The translations under genes and the position numbers were made by a program. This document shows positions 9,920-17,267 of a DNA stretch of 38,528 nt, in pieces. Position 1 is the first letter of the stretch. Every line of letters starts with the position of its first letter. The notes under the pieces are model-generated. The model was not told where the DNA came from. It saw nothing but the letters and a program-made list of their open reading frames with translations, and ran no database searches. Source of the DNA: UMGS1649 sp045651205 (GTDB lineage: Bacteria > Bacillota > Clostridia > TANB77 > CAG-465); NCBI GenBank assembly GCA_045651205.1, contig JAZRSA010000028.1, positions 1 through 38,528 on the forward strand, in the 5' to 3' direction.

Positions 9920-10213
9920 ATGATGGAAAAAATTGAAAGCCTATGGAAAGTAGGAATTCGGTTTAATGAAGTTCAGTTTATTGGAATAGCTCCAAGACTT
10001 GGTGGGATTTTCGCGAATGTAACCGAGCAAGCTCTTTTAACTAAAGCAGTAGATTATATTGAGCAAGCTCAAAAATTCGCTGAGTGTATTCCATTAAACA
10101 AAGTTCCGGAAGGAATGGAGATGACTAGTAAAAACGATGTAATGGTTGGTTTTACTTTAATGTTTAAGGAGGCAGAAAAAGCCAAATTATTCCTCGAGAG
10201 TATCAAACAATAA
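9920..10213 (+). CDS. Conserved-looking orphan protein of 97 residues, unknown function
   Basis: I do not recognise this protein. It begins MMEKIESLWKVGIRF and is preceded by TTAGGAGAA with 8-9 bases spacing; the second ATG is equally usable. It has no signal peptide, membrane segment, cysteine cluster or nucleotide-binding motif. The sequence looks like a small mixed alpha/beta cytosolic protein: an N-terminal part with apolar and glycine residues (FIGIAPRLGGIFANV), a helix (ALLTKAVDYIEQAQKFAE), and a C-terminal helix (FKEAEKAKLFLESIK). It has its own promoter and terminator, so it is independently expressed between the glucan operon and tig. The reading frame is well supported by codon use and signals. 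Confidence 0.7.
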   Translation: MMEKIESLWKVGIRFNEVQFIGIAPRLGGIFANVTEQALLTKAVDYIEQAQKFAECIPLNKVPEGMEMTSKNDVMVGFTLMFKEAEKAKLFLESIKQ

Positions 10214-10223
10214 TCATAAAAAG

Positions 10224-10252
10224 ATTGTCGCATATATTGCGGCAATTTTTTT
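10224..10252 (+). terminator. Intrinsic terminator
   Basis: ATTGTCGCA (10224-10232) pairs with TGCGGCAAT (10238-10246) with one T-G wobble and a 5-base loop, followed by seven T. Confidence 0.88.
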
Positions 10253-10294
10253 GTATTTATTCCAATTTTTGTGGTATAAATATTACATAATTGC

Positions 10295-10322
10295 TTGTAA
10301 ATAACTTTATTTGTGATATAAT
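10295..10322 (+). promoter_or_regulatory. Sigma-A promoter of the tig-clpP-clpX genes
   Basis: TTGTAA at 10295-10300, 16-base spacer, TATAAT at 10317-10322 with the same TTTGTGA extension seen at 9850. No CtsR or CIRCE operator is visible around it. Confidence 0.7.
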
Positions 10323-10360
10323 TTAGTAGTTACATGTGAATAGAAGAAAGGAAGATAAAC

Positions 10361-11644
10361 ATGAGTGTTAAAATAGAAAAATTAGAAGGATCAAAAGTAA
10401 AATTAGATTTTACAGTTGAATCAGCAAAATTTAATGAAGCATTAGACCAAGCTTTCAAAGAAAACTCAGGAAAATTCAAAATGCCTGGTTTTAGAAATGG
10501 TAAAGTACCAAGAAACGTTATAGAAAAAACATACGGAGATAACGTATTATTTGAAGAAGCATTTGGAATATTAGCTGAAAAAGAATATATGGCAGCAGTT
10601 ATAGAAAACAACCTAGAAGTTGTTTCTGAACCAAGACTTGCTAAAATGGACAAATTAAGCAAAACTGAAGATATAGTTTTCTCTATCGAAGTATTTGTTA
10701 AACCAGAAGCAAAACTTAAAAAATATAAAGGATTAACAATAGAAAAAGTTAATACAGAAGTTACAGACGCTGATGTAGATGCAGAATTAGAAACTATTAG
10801 AAACAAAAATGCTAGAATAGTTGCTAAAGAAGAAGGCGCTGTAGAAAACGGAGATATCGCAAACATAGACTTCGAAGGATTCTTAGATGGCGTAGCATTC
10901 CAAGGCGGAAAAGCAGAAAAATATGACCTTGAAATAGGTTGTGGTTCATTTATACCAGGATTTGAAGAACAAATCGTAGGAATGAAAGTTGGAGAAGAAA
11001 AAGATATAACAACTACATTCCCTGAAGAATATGGTAACCAAGATTTAGCTGGAAAAGAAACAATATTCAAAATTAAATTACACGAAATAAAGAAAAAAGA
11101 ATTACCAGCACTTGATGATGAATTTGCTAAAGACGTATCTGAATTTGATACACTAGTAGAATATAAAAATTCATTAAAAGAAAAATTAGCTAAAAACAAA
11201 GAAGCTCAAGCTAAAGCTGAAAAAGAATCTAAAGCTATAGAAGCATTAGTAGCAGAACTTGAAGTTGAAATACCAGAAGTAATGGTACACAACCAAATTC
11301 ATAATATGATTCATGAGTTCGAACAAAATCTTGCATATCAAGGTATGACTCTTGATCAATATATGGAAATATTAAATATTGACCATGCAGCATTACATGA
11401 TCAATTTAAAGATTCAGCAATAAAAGACATTAAATTAAATCTTGCTATGGAACAAGTAGTAGCTGCTGAAAAAGTTGAAGTAACTGAAGAAGAAATAGTT
11501 GCTAAAGTTGAAGAACTATGTGCAGCTTATGGTCAAGACGCTTCTTCTATGAAAGAAAATGAAAACGTTAAAGAATACATGAGAACTAAATTAAAACAAG
11601 AAAAAGCTATGAATGTAGTAGTAGAAAACGTTAAAGAAAAATAG
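10361..11644 (+). CDS. tig: Trigger factor (ribosome-associated chaperone and prolyl isomerase)
   Basis: A 427-residue protein of normal family length that binds near the ribosome exit tunnel and folds nascent chains. The N-terminal domain contains the ribosome-binding signature PGFRNGKVPR (~residues 44-53). The middle holds an FKBP-type PPIase domain (about 150-240: NGDIANIDFEGFLDGVAF, FIPGFEEQIVGM, GNQDLAGKETIF). The rest is the SurA-like helical chaperone domain. GAAAGGAAG precedes the ATG. The gene is first in the tig-clpP-clpX cluster, 24 bases before clpP, and no terminator intervenes, so the three genes are probably co-transcribed. Confidence 0.97.
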   Translation: MSVKIEKLEGSKVKLDFTVESAKFNEALDQAFKENSGKFKMPGFRNGKVPRNVIEKTYGDNVLFEEAFGILAEKEYMAAVIENNLEVVSEPRLAKMDKLSKTEDIVFSIEVFVKPEAKLKKYKGLTIEKVNTEVTDADVDAELETIRNKNARIVAKEEGAVENGDIANIDFEGFLDGVAFQGGKAEKYDLEIGCGSFIPGFEEQIVGMKVGEEKDITTTFPEEYGNQDLAGKETIFKIKLHEIKKKELPALDDEFAKDVSEFDTLVEYKNSLKEKLAKNKEAQAKAEKESKAIEALVAELEVEIPEVMVHNQIHNMIHEFEQNLAYQGMTLDQYMEILNIDHAALHDQFKDSAIKDIKLNLAMEQVVAAEKVEVTEEEIVAKVEELCAAYGQDASSMKENENVKEYMRTKLKQEKAMNVVVENVKEK

Positions 11645-11668
11645 TTTTTATTGGAGGTAAAGATATAT

Positions 11669-12265
11669 ATGAAAAACAGTTTAGTACCTATGGTTGTTGA
11701 ACAAACAAGCAAAGGTGAAAGATCATATGACATTTACTCAAGACTTCTAAAAGAAAGAATAATATTCTTATCTGAAGAAGTAAATGATGTAACAGCCTCT
11801 TTAGTAGTAGCTCAATTACTATTCTTAGATGCTGAAGATCCAGGTAAAGATATTCATTTATATATTAACAGTCCTGGTGGTAGTGTAACAGCTGGTATGG
11901 CTATATACGATACAATGCAATATATCAAATCTGATGTATGTACAATATGTATTGGTATGGCAGCAAGTATGGGAGCATTCTTACTTGCAGCTGGTAAAAA
12001 AGGCAAAAGATTTGCATTACCAAACAGCACAATAATGATTCACCAACCTTTAGGTGGTGTTCAAGGTCAAGCTAGTGATATTAAAATTCATACAGATTAT
12101 TTATTAATGATTAAAGATAAATTAAATAGAATTTTAAGTGAAAATACTGGCAAGCCATTAGAACAAATCGAAAAAGATACAGATAGAGATAACTTCCTAT
12201 CTAGCAAAGAAGCCAAAGAATATGGTTTAATTGATGAAGTTATGACAAGTATTAACGAGTTATAA
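11669..12265 (+). CDS. clpP: ATP-dependent Clp protease proteolytic subunit
   Basis: A 198-residue serine peptidase that forms the tetradecameric ClpP chamber. The catalytic triad is visible: Ser100 in GMAASMGAF, His125 in MIHQPLGG, and Asp174 in TDRDNFLS. The N-terminal SLVPMVVEQ matches the axial gating loop. I chose ATG at 11669, which follows GGAGGT by 10 bases; an upstream TTG at 11651 lies in front of the binding site and would add six residues. It is followed by clpX after 17 bases, so the unfoldase partner is encoded in the same unit. Confidence 0.97.
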   Translation: MKNSLVPMVVEQTSKGERSYDIYSRLLKERIIFLSEEVNDVTASLVVAQLLFLDAEDPGKDIHLYINSPGGSVTAGMAIYDTMQYIKSDVCTICIGMAASMGAFLLAAGKKGKRFALPNSTIMIHQPLGGVQGQASDIKIHTDYLLMIKDKLNRILSENTGKPLEQIEKDTDRDNFLSSKEAKEYGLIDEVMTSINEL

Positions 12266-12282
12266 TATAAGGAGATAAATAT

Positions 12283-13608
12283 ATGACAAAGAAAACAAAT
12301 AATGGTAACAATGATTATGATATATTTTGTTCTTTTTGTGGAAGATTTAAAGATGAGGTCGGCAAGATGATTGCCGGCCCTAATGGCATCTTTATATGTG
12401 AAGATTGTATAGATGTATGTAATAAGGTAATATTAGAAGATTTAATGCTTGGTGAACAAGAAGAAATGGAAAGACAAACTAAAAAAGCAAAACCAGAAGA
12501 AAAAAATAGCGCCTCTTTAACAAGCAAAAAAGAACTAATAGAAAATACAGAACTTCCAACTCCAGAACAAATAAAGAAAATACTAGATGAATATGTAGTA
12601 GGTCAAGATTCTGCTAAAAGAATTCTTGCAGTTGCAGTATACAACCATTATAAAAGAATAAGAAATCTAGATAAAATAGATGACGTAGAAATACAAAAGA
12701 GTAATATATTAATGTTAGGACCTACAGGATGTGGTAAGACATTAATGGCACAAACTCTTGCTAAAGTATTAAGAGTTCCATTTGCAATAGCAGATGCTAC
12801 TACTTTAACAGAAGCAGGATATGTGGGTGAAGATGTAGAAAACATTCTTTTAAGATTAATACAAGCTGCAGATTGGGATATATCTAAAGCAGAAAAAGGT
12901 ATTATATATATAGATGAGTTAGATAAGATTACAAGAAAATCTGAAAATCCATCTATAACAAGAGATGTTAGTGGTGAAGGTGTACAACAAGCTCTTCTTA
13001 AAATAATAGAAGGAACTAGCGCAAATGTTCCTCCACAAGGTGGAAGAAAACATCCTCAACAAGAATATCTTAAAATAGATACTACTAACATATTATTTAT
13101 ATGTGGTGGTGCTTTTGAAGGCTTAGATAAGATTATAGAAGCTAGAGTTGGTGAAAAATCTATGGGATTTGGATCTAAACTTGAAGAAAAGAAAGATATA
13201 GATTACGGAACAATATTTAGTAAGGTTCTACCAAATGATATTATTAAATTTGGGCTTATACCAGAACTAGTAGGTCGTCTTCCAATAATTACTTCACTTA
13301 CTCAATTAGATGAAAAGGCTTTAGTAGACATACTATCTAAACCTAAGAATTCTATACTTAAACAATATAAGAAATTATTAAAAATGGATAATGTAGAATT
13401 AGACTTTAGAAAAGAAGCTCTTGAAGAAATAGTTAAACTTGCTATAGAAAGAAAAACTGGCGCAAGAGGTTTAAGAGCAATACTTGAAGAAGTTATGCTT
13501 AATGCTATGTATGATATACCATCAAACAAGAACATTAGTAAATGCATAATTACTAAAGAGGTAGTTACTAAAGAATTAGGTCCTATATACGAATATAGAA
13601 ATCAGTAA
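12283..13608 (+). CDS. clpX: ClpX ATPase subunit of the Clp protease
   Basis: A 441-residue AAA+ unfoldase of the Hsp100 family. The N-terminal zinc-binding domain has C16, C19, C39 and C42. The ATPase domain shows Walker A GPTGCGKT (146-153), pore loop GYVGED (179-184), Walker B IIYIDE (207-212), the RKH loop GGRKHPQQ, and sensor 2 in GARGLRAI. The ClpP-docking loop reads MGF (294-296) in KSMGFGSK instead of the usual IGF, a conservative change at the hydrophobic position. AAGGAG precedes the ATG. A convergent terminator follows. lon and engB, which often come next in Firmicutes, are absent. Confidence 0.97.
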   Translation: MTKKTNNGNNDYDIFCSFCGRFKDEVGKMIAGPNGIFICEDCIDVCNKVILEDLMLGEQEEMERQTKKAKPEEKNSASLTSKKELIENTELPTPEQIKKILDEYVVGQDSAKRILAVAVYNHYKRIRNLDKIDDVEIQKSNILMLGPTGCGKTLMAQTLAKVLRVPFAIADATTLTEAGYVGEDVENILLRLIQAADWDISKAEKGIIYIDELDKITRKSENPSITRDVSGEGVQQALLKIIEGTSANVPPQGGRKHPQQEYLKIDTTNILFICGGAFEGLDKIIEARVGEKSMGFGSKLEEKKDIDYGTIFSKVLPNDIIKFGLIPELVGRLPIITSLTQLDEKALVDILSKPKNSILKQYKKLLKMDNVELDFRKEALEEIVKLAIERKTGARGLRAILEEVMLNAMYDIPSNKNISKCIITKEVVTKELGPIYEYRNQ

Positions 13609-13632
13609 TAAAATACTTAGATATAAAAAAAT

Positions 13633-13670
13633 AAAAAGAACTCGCAAATTACTACGAGTTCTTTTATTTT
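13633..13670. terminator. Bidirectional intrinsic terminator between convergent genes
   Basis: AAAAGAACTCG (13634-13644) and CGAGTTCTTTT (13655-13665) form a perfect stem with a 10-base loop. Both strands show a T-run, so it can end clpX and the gene at 13671-14018. Confidence 0.9.
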
Positions 13671-14018
13671 TTACGCTTCTTCAAGCGCAAGCGACATTCT
13701 ACGAATCTTACCTGCCATAGAGCCAATGTAGCCAGCAATAATTTTTTCGGCATCCTTTCTAAATGTCTCATCCTTATTCAGTTGTTCTAAGAATCCTTTG
13801 TAATCCATGAATACAGGATCGGTACATACGACCCTAAACGCTTTATCAAAAAGAGCTTTGGAAATAGGATTCTGTCCCTTAACGGGATTTGCGTACGCTT
13901 CTACGGCAGCCGTCTTATTGGTAGTCTTACTTACAGTAATTTTTACCAATCTGCCATTCGCAAATTTGAAGTCGTACCTCAGTTTACTGTGATAGTCAGT
14001 TGCTTGAAATGTCTTCAC
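13671..14018 (-). CDS. Orphan 115-residue protein, unknown function
   Basis: I do not recognise the family. The start is GTG at 14018, nine bases after AAGGAG, giving MKTFQATDYHSKLRYDF. The protein is basic and soluble, with no membrane segment or metal motif. The N-terminal half looks like beta strands (RLVKITVSKTTNKTAAVEAY) and the C-terminal half is helical (ETFRKDAEKIIAGYIGSMAGKIRRM). The DNA uses more GC-rich codons (GCC, ACG, CCC, TCG) than tig-clpX or the genes to the right, which suggests a foreign origin. It stands alone with a strong promoter upstream and a shared terminator with clpX, and is one of two compositionally odd genes flanking the dif-like region. Confidence 0.7.
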   Translation of the reverse strand: MKTFQATDYHSKLRYDFKFANGRLVKITVSKTTNKTAAVEAYANPVKGQNPISKALFDKAFRVVCTDPVFMDYKGFLEQLNKDETFRKDAEKIIAGYIGSMAGKIRRMSLALEEA

Positions 14019-14070
14019 TCTAAATCACTCCTTAAATTATTATAGCGTCCTTAAAATACTGACCATAATT

Positions 14071-14100
14071 ATTATAACATAGAAGTAGAGCATAGGTCAA
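14071..14100 (-). promoter_or_regulatory. Sigma-A promoter of the 115-residue orphan gene
   Basis: On the minus strand, TTGACC (14100-14095), 18-base spacer, TATAAT (14076-14071). Confidence 0.75.
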
Positions 14101-14117
14101 GGAAAATGGTAGACATA

Positions 14118-14145
14118 ATTTCGTAAAATAGATATTTTGTATAGA
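14118..14145 (+). other. dif-like site A (candidate Xer recombination site)
   Basis: A 28-base stretch with dif geometry: an 11-base left arm ATTTCGTAAAA, a 6-base centre TAGATA and an 11-base right arm TTTTGTATAGA. It keeps the CG-A-AA...ATATT-TGT core of bacterial dif sites and agrees at most positions with the B. subtilis dif as I remember it. It is identical at 24 of 28 positions to site B (17325-17352), which lies in inverted orientation. Confidence 0.5.
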
Positions 14146-14161
14146 ACGAGTTAGAAATAAA

Positions 14162-14175
14162 CGAACAAATATTCG
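14162..14175 (+). promoter_or_regulatory. LexA box-like site 1
   Basis: CGAACAAATATTCG matches the Gram-positive LexA consensus CGAAC-N4-GTTCG except for one base in the right half. It lies upstream of the -35 element of the LysM gene. Confidence 0.5.
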
Positions 14176-14194
14176 ATATTTTTAATAAAAAGTG

Positions 14195-14223
14195 TTGACA
14201 AACAATTGTTCTTTATATATAAT
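14195..14223 (+). promoter_or_regulatory. Sigma-A promoter of the SOS-type LysM gene
   Basis: Consensus TTGACA at 14195-14200, 17-base spacer, TATAAT at 14218-14223. The spacer contains a LexA-like box, so repressor binding would exclude RNA polymerase. Confidence 0.85.
14199..14212 (+). promoter_or_regulatory. LexA box-like site 2, inside the promoter
   Basis: CAAACAATTGTTCT (core AAC-AATT-GTTC) overlaps the end of the -35 element and the spacer. Confidence 0.6.
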
Positions 14224-14229
14224 TAAAAC

Positions 14230-14243
14230 AGAACAAAGGTTCG
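14230..14243 (+). promoter_or_regulatory. LexA box-like site 3, in the leader
   Basis: AGAACAAAGGTTCG has the GAAC-N4-GTTCG core and directly abuts the GGAGGT ribosome binding site (14243-14248). It is downstream of the expected transcription start. Confidence 0.7.
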
Positions 14244-14254
14244 GAGGTAATTAT

Positions 14255-14554
14255 ATGAAAAGAAGATATAGAGTAAATTATAAAAGAGTAATAACAAATA
14301 TAATAGTATTAGCAGTAATATTCTTAGTATTTAATGCTTTTACTAACATTACATTTGGGTCAAGAAATATACAAACTAAGACAATACGTGTAGATCGTAA
14401 TGAGACATTATGGAGCATTGCTTCGGATATATGCAAAGCTTCTACTGAAGAATTAAATGTACAAAATGTTATTATACAAATAAAGAATATAAATAATTTA
14501 ACTGAGAGTACAATATACTATGGTCAAGAATTGAATGTTCCTATATATATGTAG
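14255..14554 (+). CDS. LysM-domain membrane protein, YneA-like SOS cell-division inhibitor
   Basis: A 99-residue protein with a basic N-terminus (MKRRYRVNYKR), one membrane segment (~12-30) and a C-terminal LysM domain (~43-97: VDRNETLWSIA ... YYGQELNVPI). This layout matches YneA of Bacillus, which halts septation during the SOS response. The start is ATG at 14255, after GGAGGT. LexA-like boxes sit upstream of, inside and just after the promoter, so strong LexA repression is expected; this promoter evidence is the main reason for the YneA assignment, since short LysM proteins are otherwise diverse. Unlike in Bacillus, lexA is not adjacent. Downstream come a terminator, an anchored unknown protein and a Xer recombinase. 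Confidence 0.8.
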   Translation: MKRRYRVNYKRVITNIIVLAVIFLVFNAFTNITFGSRNIQTKTIRVDRNETLWSIASDICKASTEELNVQNVIIQIKNINNLTESTIYYGQELNVPIYM

Positions 14555-14576
14555 AAATATTATAATAATTCCCTTT

Positions 14577-14608
14577 AGGCAGCTATTAATTTAGTTGCCT
14601 TATTTTTA
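14577..14608 (+). terminator. Intrinsic terminator after the LysM gene
   Basis: AGGCAGCTA (14577-14585) pairs with TAGTTGCCT (14592-14600) including one G-T wobble, followed by TATTTTT. Confidence 0.8.
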
Positions 14609-14651
14609 TGTCTGTGATAATATCTATATATACTATATATGAGGTGATTAT

Positions 14652-15893
14652 ATGGAAAAAGATAAAAATATTCAAAATGATGATGTAAATATAGAAAAGC
14701 AAGAAAATCCTATAAATACTGAAAATGCTGAGAAAAATCGACCTCCTAAAAAGCAAAATAAGGCGTTTTTTATTTCTATAGGTGTAATATGTGGTCTGTT
14801 ATTATGTGCTATTTATATGATTATTCGTATGCCTGATGAAATTCCAACTAGATTATCTAATACGAGAATTGAGAGGTTTAAGGGTAAAGATTATTACATT
14901 TATACTAACCAAGGAGTATACAACGGGGAACATCAACATGTAACATACTCATTAACTCCAGAAGATAAAAATGCAAACGTACATCTTAAAGAAGTTATGA
15001 CATATGATCAATATGTAGAGTTTTGTATGGAAAGAAATATAGATATTAAATATGCTGATCAAAATAAAAATTACATTGTGTTATCTTACACTAGTTATAG
15101 CCATTGTTATGGTAGACTTGCGGATGTTGAAAATTTAGGTAAAGTAATAGCACTGTATGTTTGGGATCAAATAAAAGGAGTACCTAGTCCTTCTATTGTA
15201 AATGGATATGCAATAATAATACCAACAGATGCTAGTACACAAACTATTATTAACGTTGTACCTATGTATATTGAAGAAGAATTTAAAGAAATTACTAATG
15301 CAATAGAGTTTCCAAATATATTGAATCAAGGAGATATGATGGTTAAAAAACCTGTTATATATCTATACCCTTCTAAAGATACTAAAGTAGATGTAAAGCT
15401 TGTAAATAAGGAACTATTAACTTGTACATATCCTAAATATGAAGATAGCTGGTCTGTACTTGCTAAACCTAATGGAGATTTAACATATATAGAAACAGGA
15501 AGAAGCCTGTATTCGTTATATTATGAAGCGGATAGTTTAATAGACTTTACAGTTACAGATGAAGGATTTGTAATTAAAGGTGAAGATTCAGCAAAGTTCT
15601 TAGAAGAAAAATTGGAAATACTAGGTCTAAATGAACATGAAGCTGAAGAATTTATTATATACTGGTTACCTATATTAGAAGCCAATAAGTACAATTATAT
15701 TAGATTTGCTACTAAAGAGGAAATTGATTTTAATATGCCTTTAGAGGTGAATCCAAATCCTGATAGTGTAATTAGAGTACTAATGACGTATAAAGGTCTT
15801 AAATCGCCTATAAACGTCAAAGAACAAGTATTAGAAACTCCAAGTAGAGAAGGATTTGTTTTAGTTGAATGGGGCGGTACTGAAATTAAGTAA
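14652..15893 (+). CDS. Membrane-anchored protein with a KPVIYLYP domain, unknown function
   Basis: A 413-residue protein. Residues 1-35 are charged and Asn-rich, ~38-60 form one membrane segment (AFFISIGVICGLLLCAIYMII), and the rest should face outside. A middle region (~75-225) precedes a C-terminal domain (~235-413) that starts KPVIYLYPSKDTKVDVKL and ends FVLVEWGGTEIK, with LTCTYPKYEDSW and FIIYWLPILEANKYN between. I recognise this C-terminal domain as recurrent in secreted proteins of gut Firmicutes, but know no established function. GAGGTGAT precedes the ATG. A possible promoter (TTGCCT, 17 bases, TAATAT at 14596-14624) overlaps the preceding terminator tail. It may be co-regulated with the SOS gene only through read-through. 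Confidence 0.75.
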   Translation: MEKDKNIQNDDVNIEKQENPINTENAEKNRPPKKQNKAFFISIGVICGLLLCAIYMIIRMPDEIPTRLSNTRIERFKGKDYYIYTNQGVYNGEHQHVTYSLTPEDKNANVHLKEVMTYDQYVEFCMERNIDIKYADQNKNYIVLSYTSYSHCYGRLADVENLGKVIALYVWDQIKGVPSPSIVNGYAIIIPTDASTQTIINVVPMYIEEEFKEITNAIEFPNILNQGDMMVKKPVIYLYPSKDTKVDVKLVNKELLTCTYPKYEDSWSVLAKPNGDLTYIETGRSLYSLYYEADSLIDFTVTDEGFVIKGEDSAKFLEEKLEILGLNEHEAEEFIIYWLPILEANKYNYIRFATKEEIDFNMPLEVNPNPDSVIRVLMTYKGLKSPINVKEQVLETPSREGFVLVEWGGTEIK

Positions 15894-15963
15894 GTATACA
15901 TATATATAATGTATAAAAATATTAAAGAGGAACTTAAAAATAATTATAAATAGAAAATAATAA

Positions 15964-15998
15964 AGAGGTGCTTAAAATATAAGCATCTCTATTTATTT
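15964..15998. terminator. Bidirectional terminator between convergent genes
   Basis: AGAGGTGCTTA (15964-15974) pairs with TAAGCATCTCT (15980-15990) with one wobble. T-rich tails are present on both strands, so it can end the 413-residue protein gene and the recombinase gene. Confidence 0.8.
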
Positions 15999-16017
15999 AC
16001 ATATATAATATTGTATA

Positions 16018-16977
16018 TTATTTTAATTTATTTAATGGATTATTATCTATTGCAGATTTAACTTCATCGCTGTCTATATGAGTATATATTTGAGTAGTAG
16101 CAATAGTTTCATGACCTAATACTTGTTGTAATGTTCTAATATCTACACCAGCATGTTTGTGCATTAATGTAGCTGCAGTATGTCTAAGCTTATGTGGTGT
16201 ATACTTTTTAGGATCTAAACCTGCTTCTATAATATACTGTTTAACCATTATTTCTACCATTCTAGGTGATATACGTTTATACTTTTTGCTTATAAATAAC
16301 GCACGTCTGTCGTCGCCTTTAAGCTTGTCTATTGGTCTAACCCTAAGATATGTTTCTATAGCATCTAAACAGGCTTTATTTAGGTGTACAGAGCGTTCTT
16401 TATTACCTTTACCTATAACAGATAGTGTATCACCTTTAATGTGTTCTAAATTAATTCCTACTAGCTCAGAAAGACGCAAACCACAGTTTAAAAATAGTGT
16501 TATAATGGCAAAATCTCTTTCTTTGAACTCGCCATCAACGGAGTGGAGTAGGGCAACCGACTCATCTAGATTTAAATATTTTGGTAATCTTTTTTCTAAT
16601 TTTGGTGCTTCAAGACCCGAAGTCGGATTTCTTTCAATTTTTTTAGTAATATCACATAAATATTTATAAAATGATTTAATTGATGAAATTTTACGAGCTC
16701 TGGAAATTGCTTTAGTATTTTTATCATATAAATAATTATATATATCTGAAATTTCTACAGATTTAAAAAAATTTAAATCTAAATCTGAAATATCAATTTC
16801 TTTAAAATTTTCAATTTTAATATTATATTTATCACGTTTAATAAATTGAAAAATATCTCTAAGATCATAATAATATTCGTTAACTGTATTTTTAGATCTA
16901 TTTTTAGTAACTGTTAAGTAATTCTTTAGATAATCCTGCAAAATTTGCGGCATGTCATCATATGTGGGATGTTTCAT
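16018..16977 (-). CDS. Tyrosine recombinase, XerC/XerD type
   Basis: A 319-residue site-specific recombinase with the full catalytic set: Arg168 (NCGLRLSEL), Lys193 (GKGNKERS), His262 and Arg265 (PHKLRHTAATLM), His289 (LGHETIATTQ) and Tyr298 (IYTHI). An N-terminal SAM-like core-binding domain (~8-115) precedes the catalytic domain, as in Xer proteins; phage integrases usually carry extra N-terminal arm domains. I chose ATG at 16977, preceded by GGAGGT; a TTG four codons upstream lies within that site. Two dif-like 28-mers bracket the gene, one about 350 bases upstream. I infer a role in chromosome dimer resolution at the terminus. A mobile-element integrase is the alternative, but no phage or conjugation genes are nearby. 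Confidence 0.92.
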   Translation of the reverse strand: MKHPTYDDMPQILQDYLKNYLTVTKNRSKNTVNEYYYDLRDIFQFIKRDKYNIKIENFKEIDISDLDLNFFKSVEISDIYNYLYDKNTKAISRARKISSIKSFYKYLCDITKKIERNPTSGLEAPKLEKRLPKYLNLDESVALLHSVDGEFKERDFAIITLFLNCGLRLSELVGINLEHIKGDTLSVIGKGNKERSVHLNKACLDAIETYLRVRPIDKLKGDDRRALFISKKYKRISPRMVEIMVKQYIIEAGLDPKKYTPHKLRHTAATLMHKHAGVDIRTLQQVLGHETIATTQIYTHIDSDEVKSAIDNNPLNKLK

Positions 16978-17267
16978 AAATACCTCCAAAAAACGACGCT
17001 CTAGAATCGATTTTAAGGCGTTTTTATTATTAGGGGCATATAGTTTGACCTTGAAAAAAGGGCCCCTAAAACGCCAAAATGGAAAATAGGGCTAAAATGA
17101 CTAATTTTGTATATAGACACATATATAATGTACAAATTTTTATAAAATGTATATACAGATATATAATTATGTAGTAGAATAACAAGTAGAGTAACTAGTA
17201 GTGAATATATATGTATAAATAAATATAAAAATATAAATACGAAATAAGTCAAAGAGCCTGGAAAGGC
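16978..17267. other. Non-coding leader region upstream of the recombinase gene
   Basis: No convincing gene. The plus strand here is A/G-rich. It contains the imperfect inverted repeat at 17017-17075 and scattered TATA-like stretches, but no clear consensus promoter for the recombinase. The frame spanning 17013-17252 on the minus strand is AT-driven low-complexity sequence and was not accepted. Confidence 0.5.
17017..17075 (-). repeat. Imperfect inverted repeat in the recombinase leader
   Basis: GGCGTTT (17017-17023) pairs with AAACGCC (17069-17075), and TAGGGG (17031-17036) with CCCCTA (17063-17068). A 7-base asymmetric bulge separates the two stems and the loop is 26 bases. It lies 40-98 bases before the recombinase start and could fold in its mRNA leader. 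Confidence 0.55.

Noticed and set aside
10330..11199. Long open frame antisense to tig (about 289 codons, minus strand)
   Set aside because: It mirrors the trigger factor codons, encodes a Ser/Phe-rich chain without family features and has no binding site. The sense gene is unambiguous.
15927..15978. Direct repeat of AAAGAGG...CTTAAAA before the bidirectional terminator
   Set aside because: Only two imperfect copies in AT-rich sequence; the second is explained by the terminator stem.
17013..17252. 79-codon open frame on the minus strand upstream of the recombinase gene
   Set aside because: Low-complexity AT-driven chain across an inverted repeat, without a start signal.
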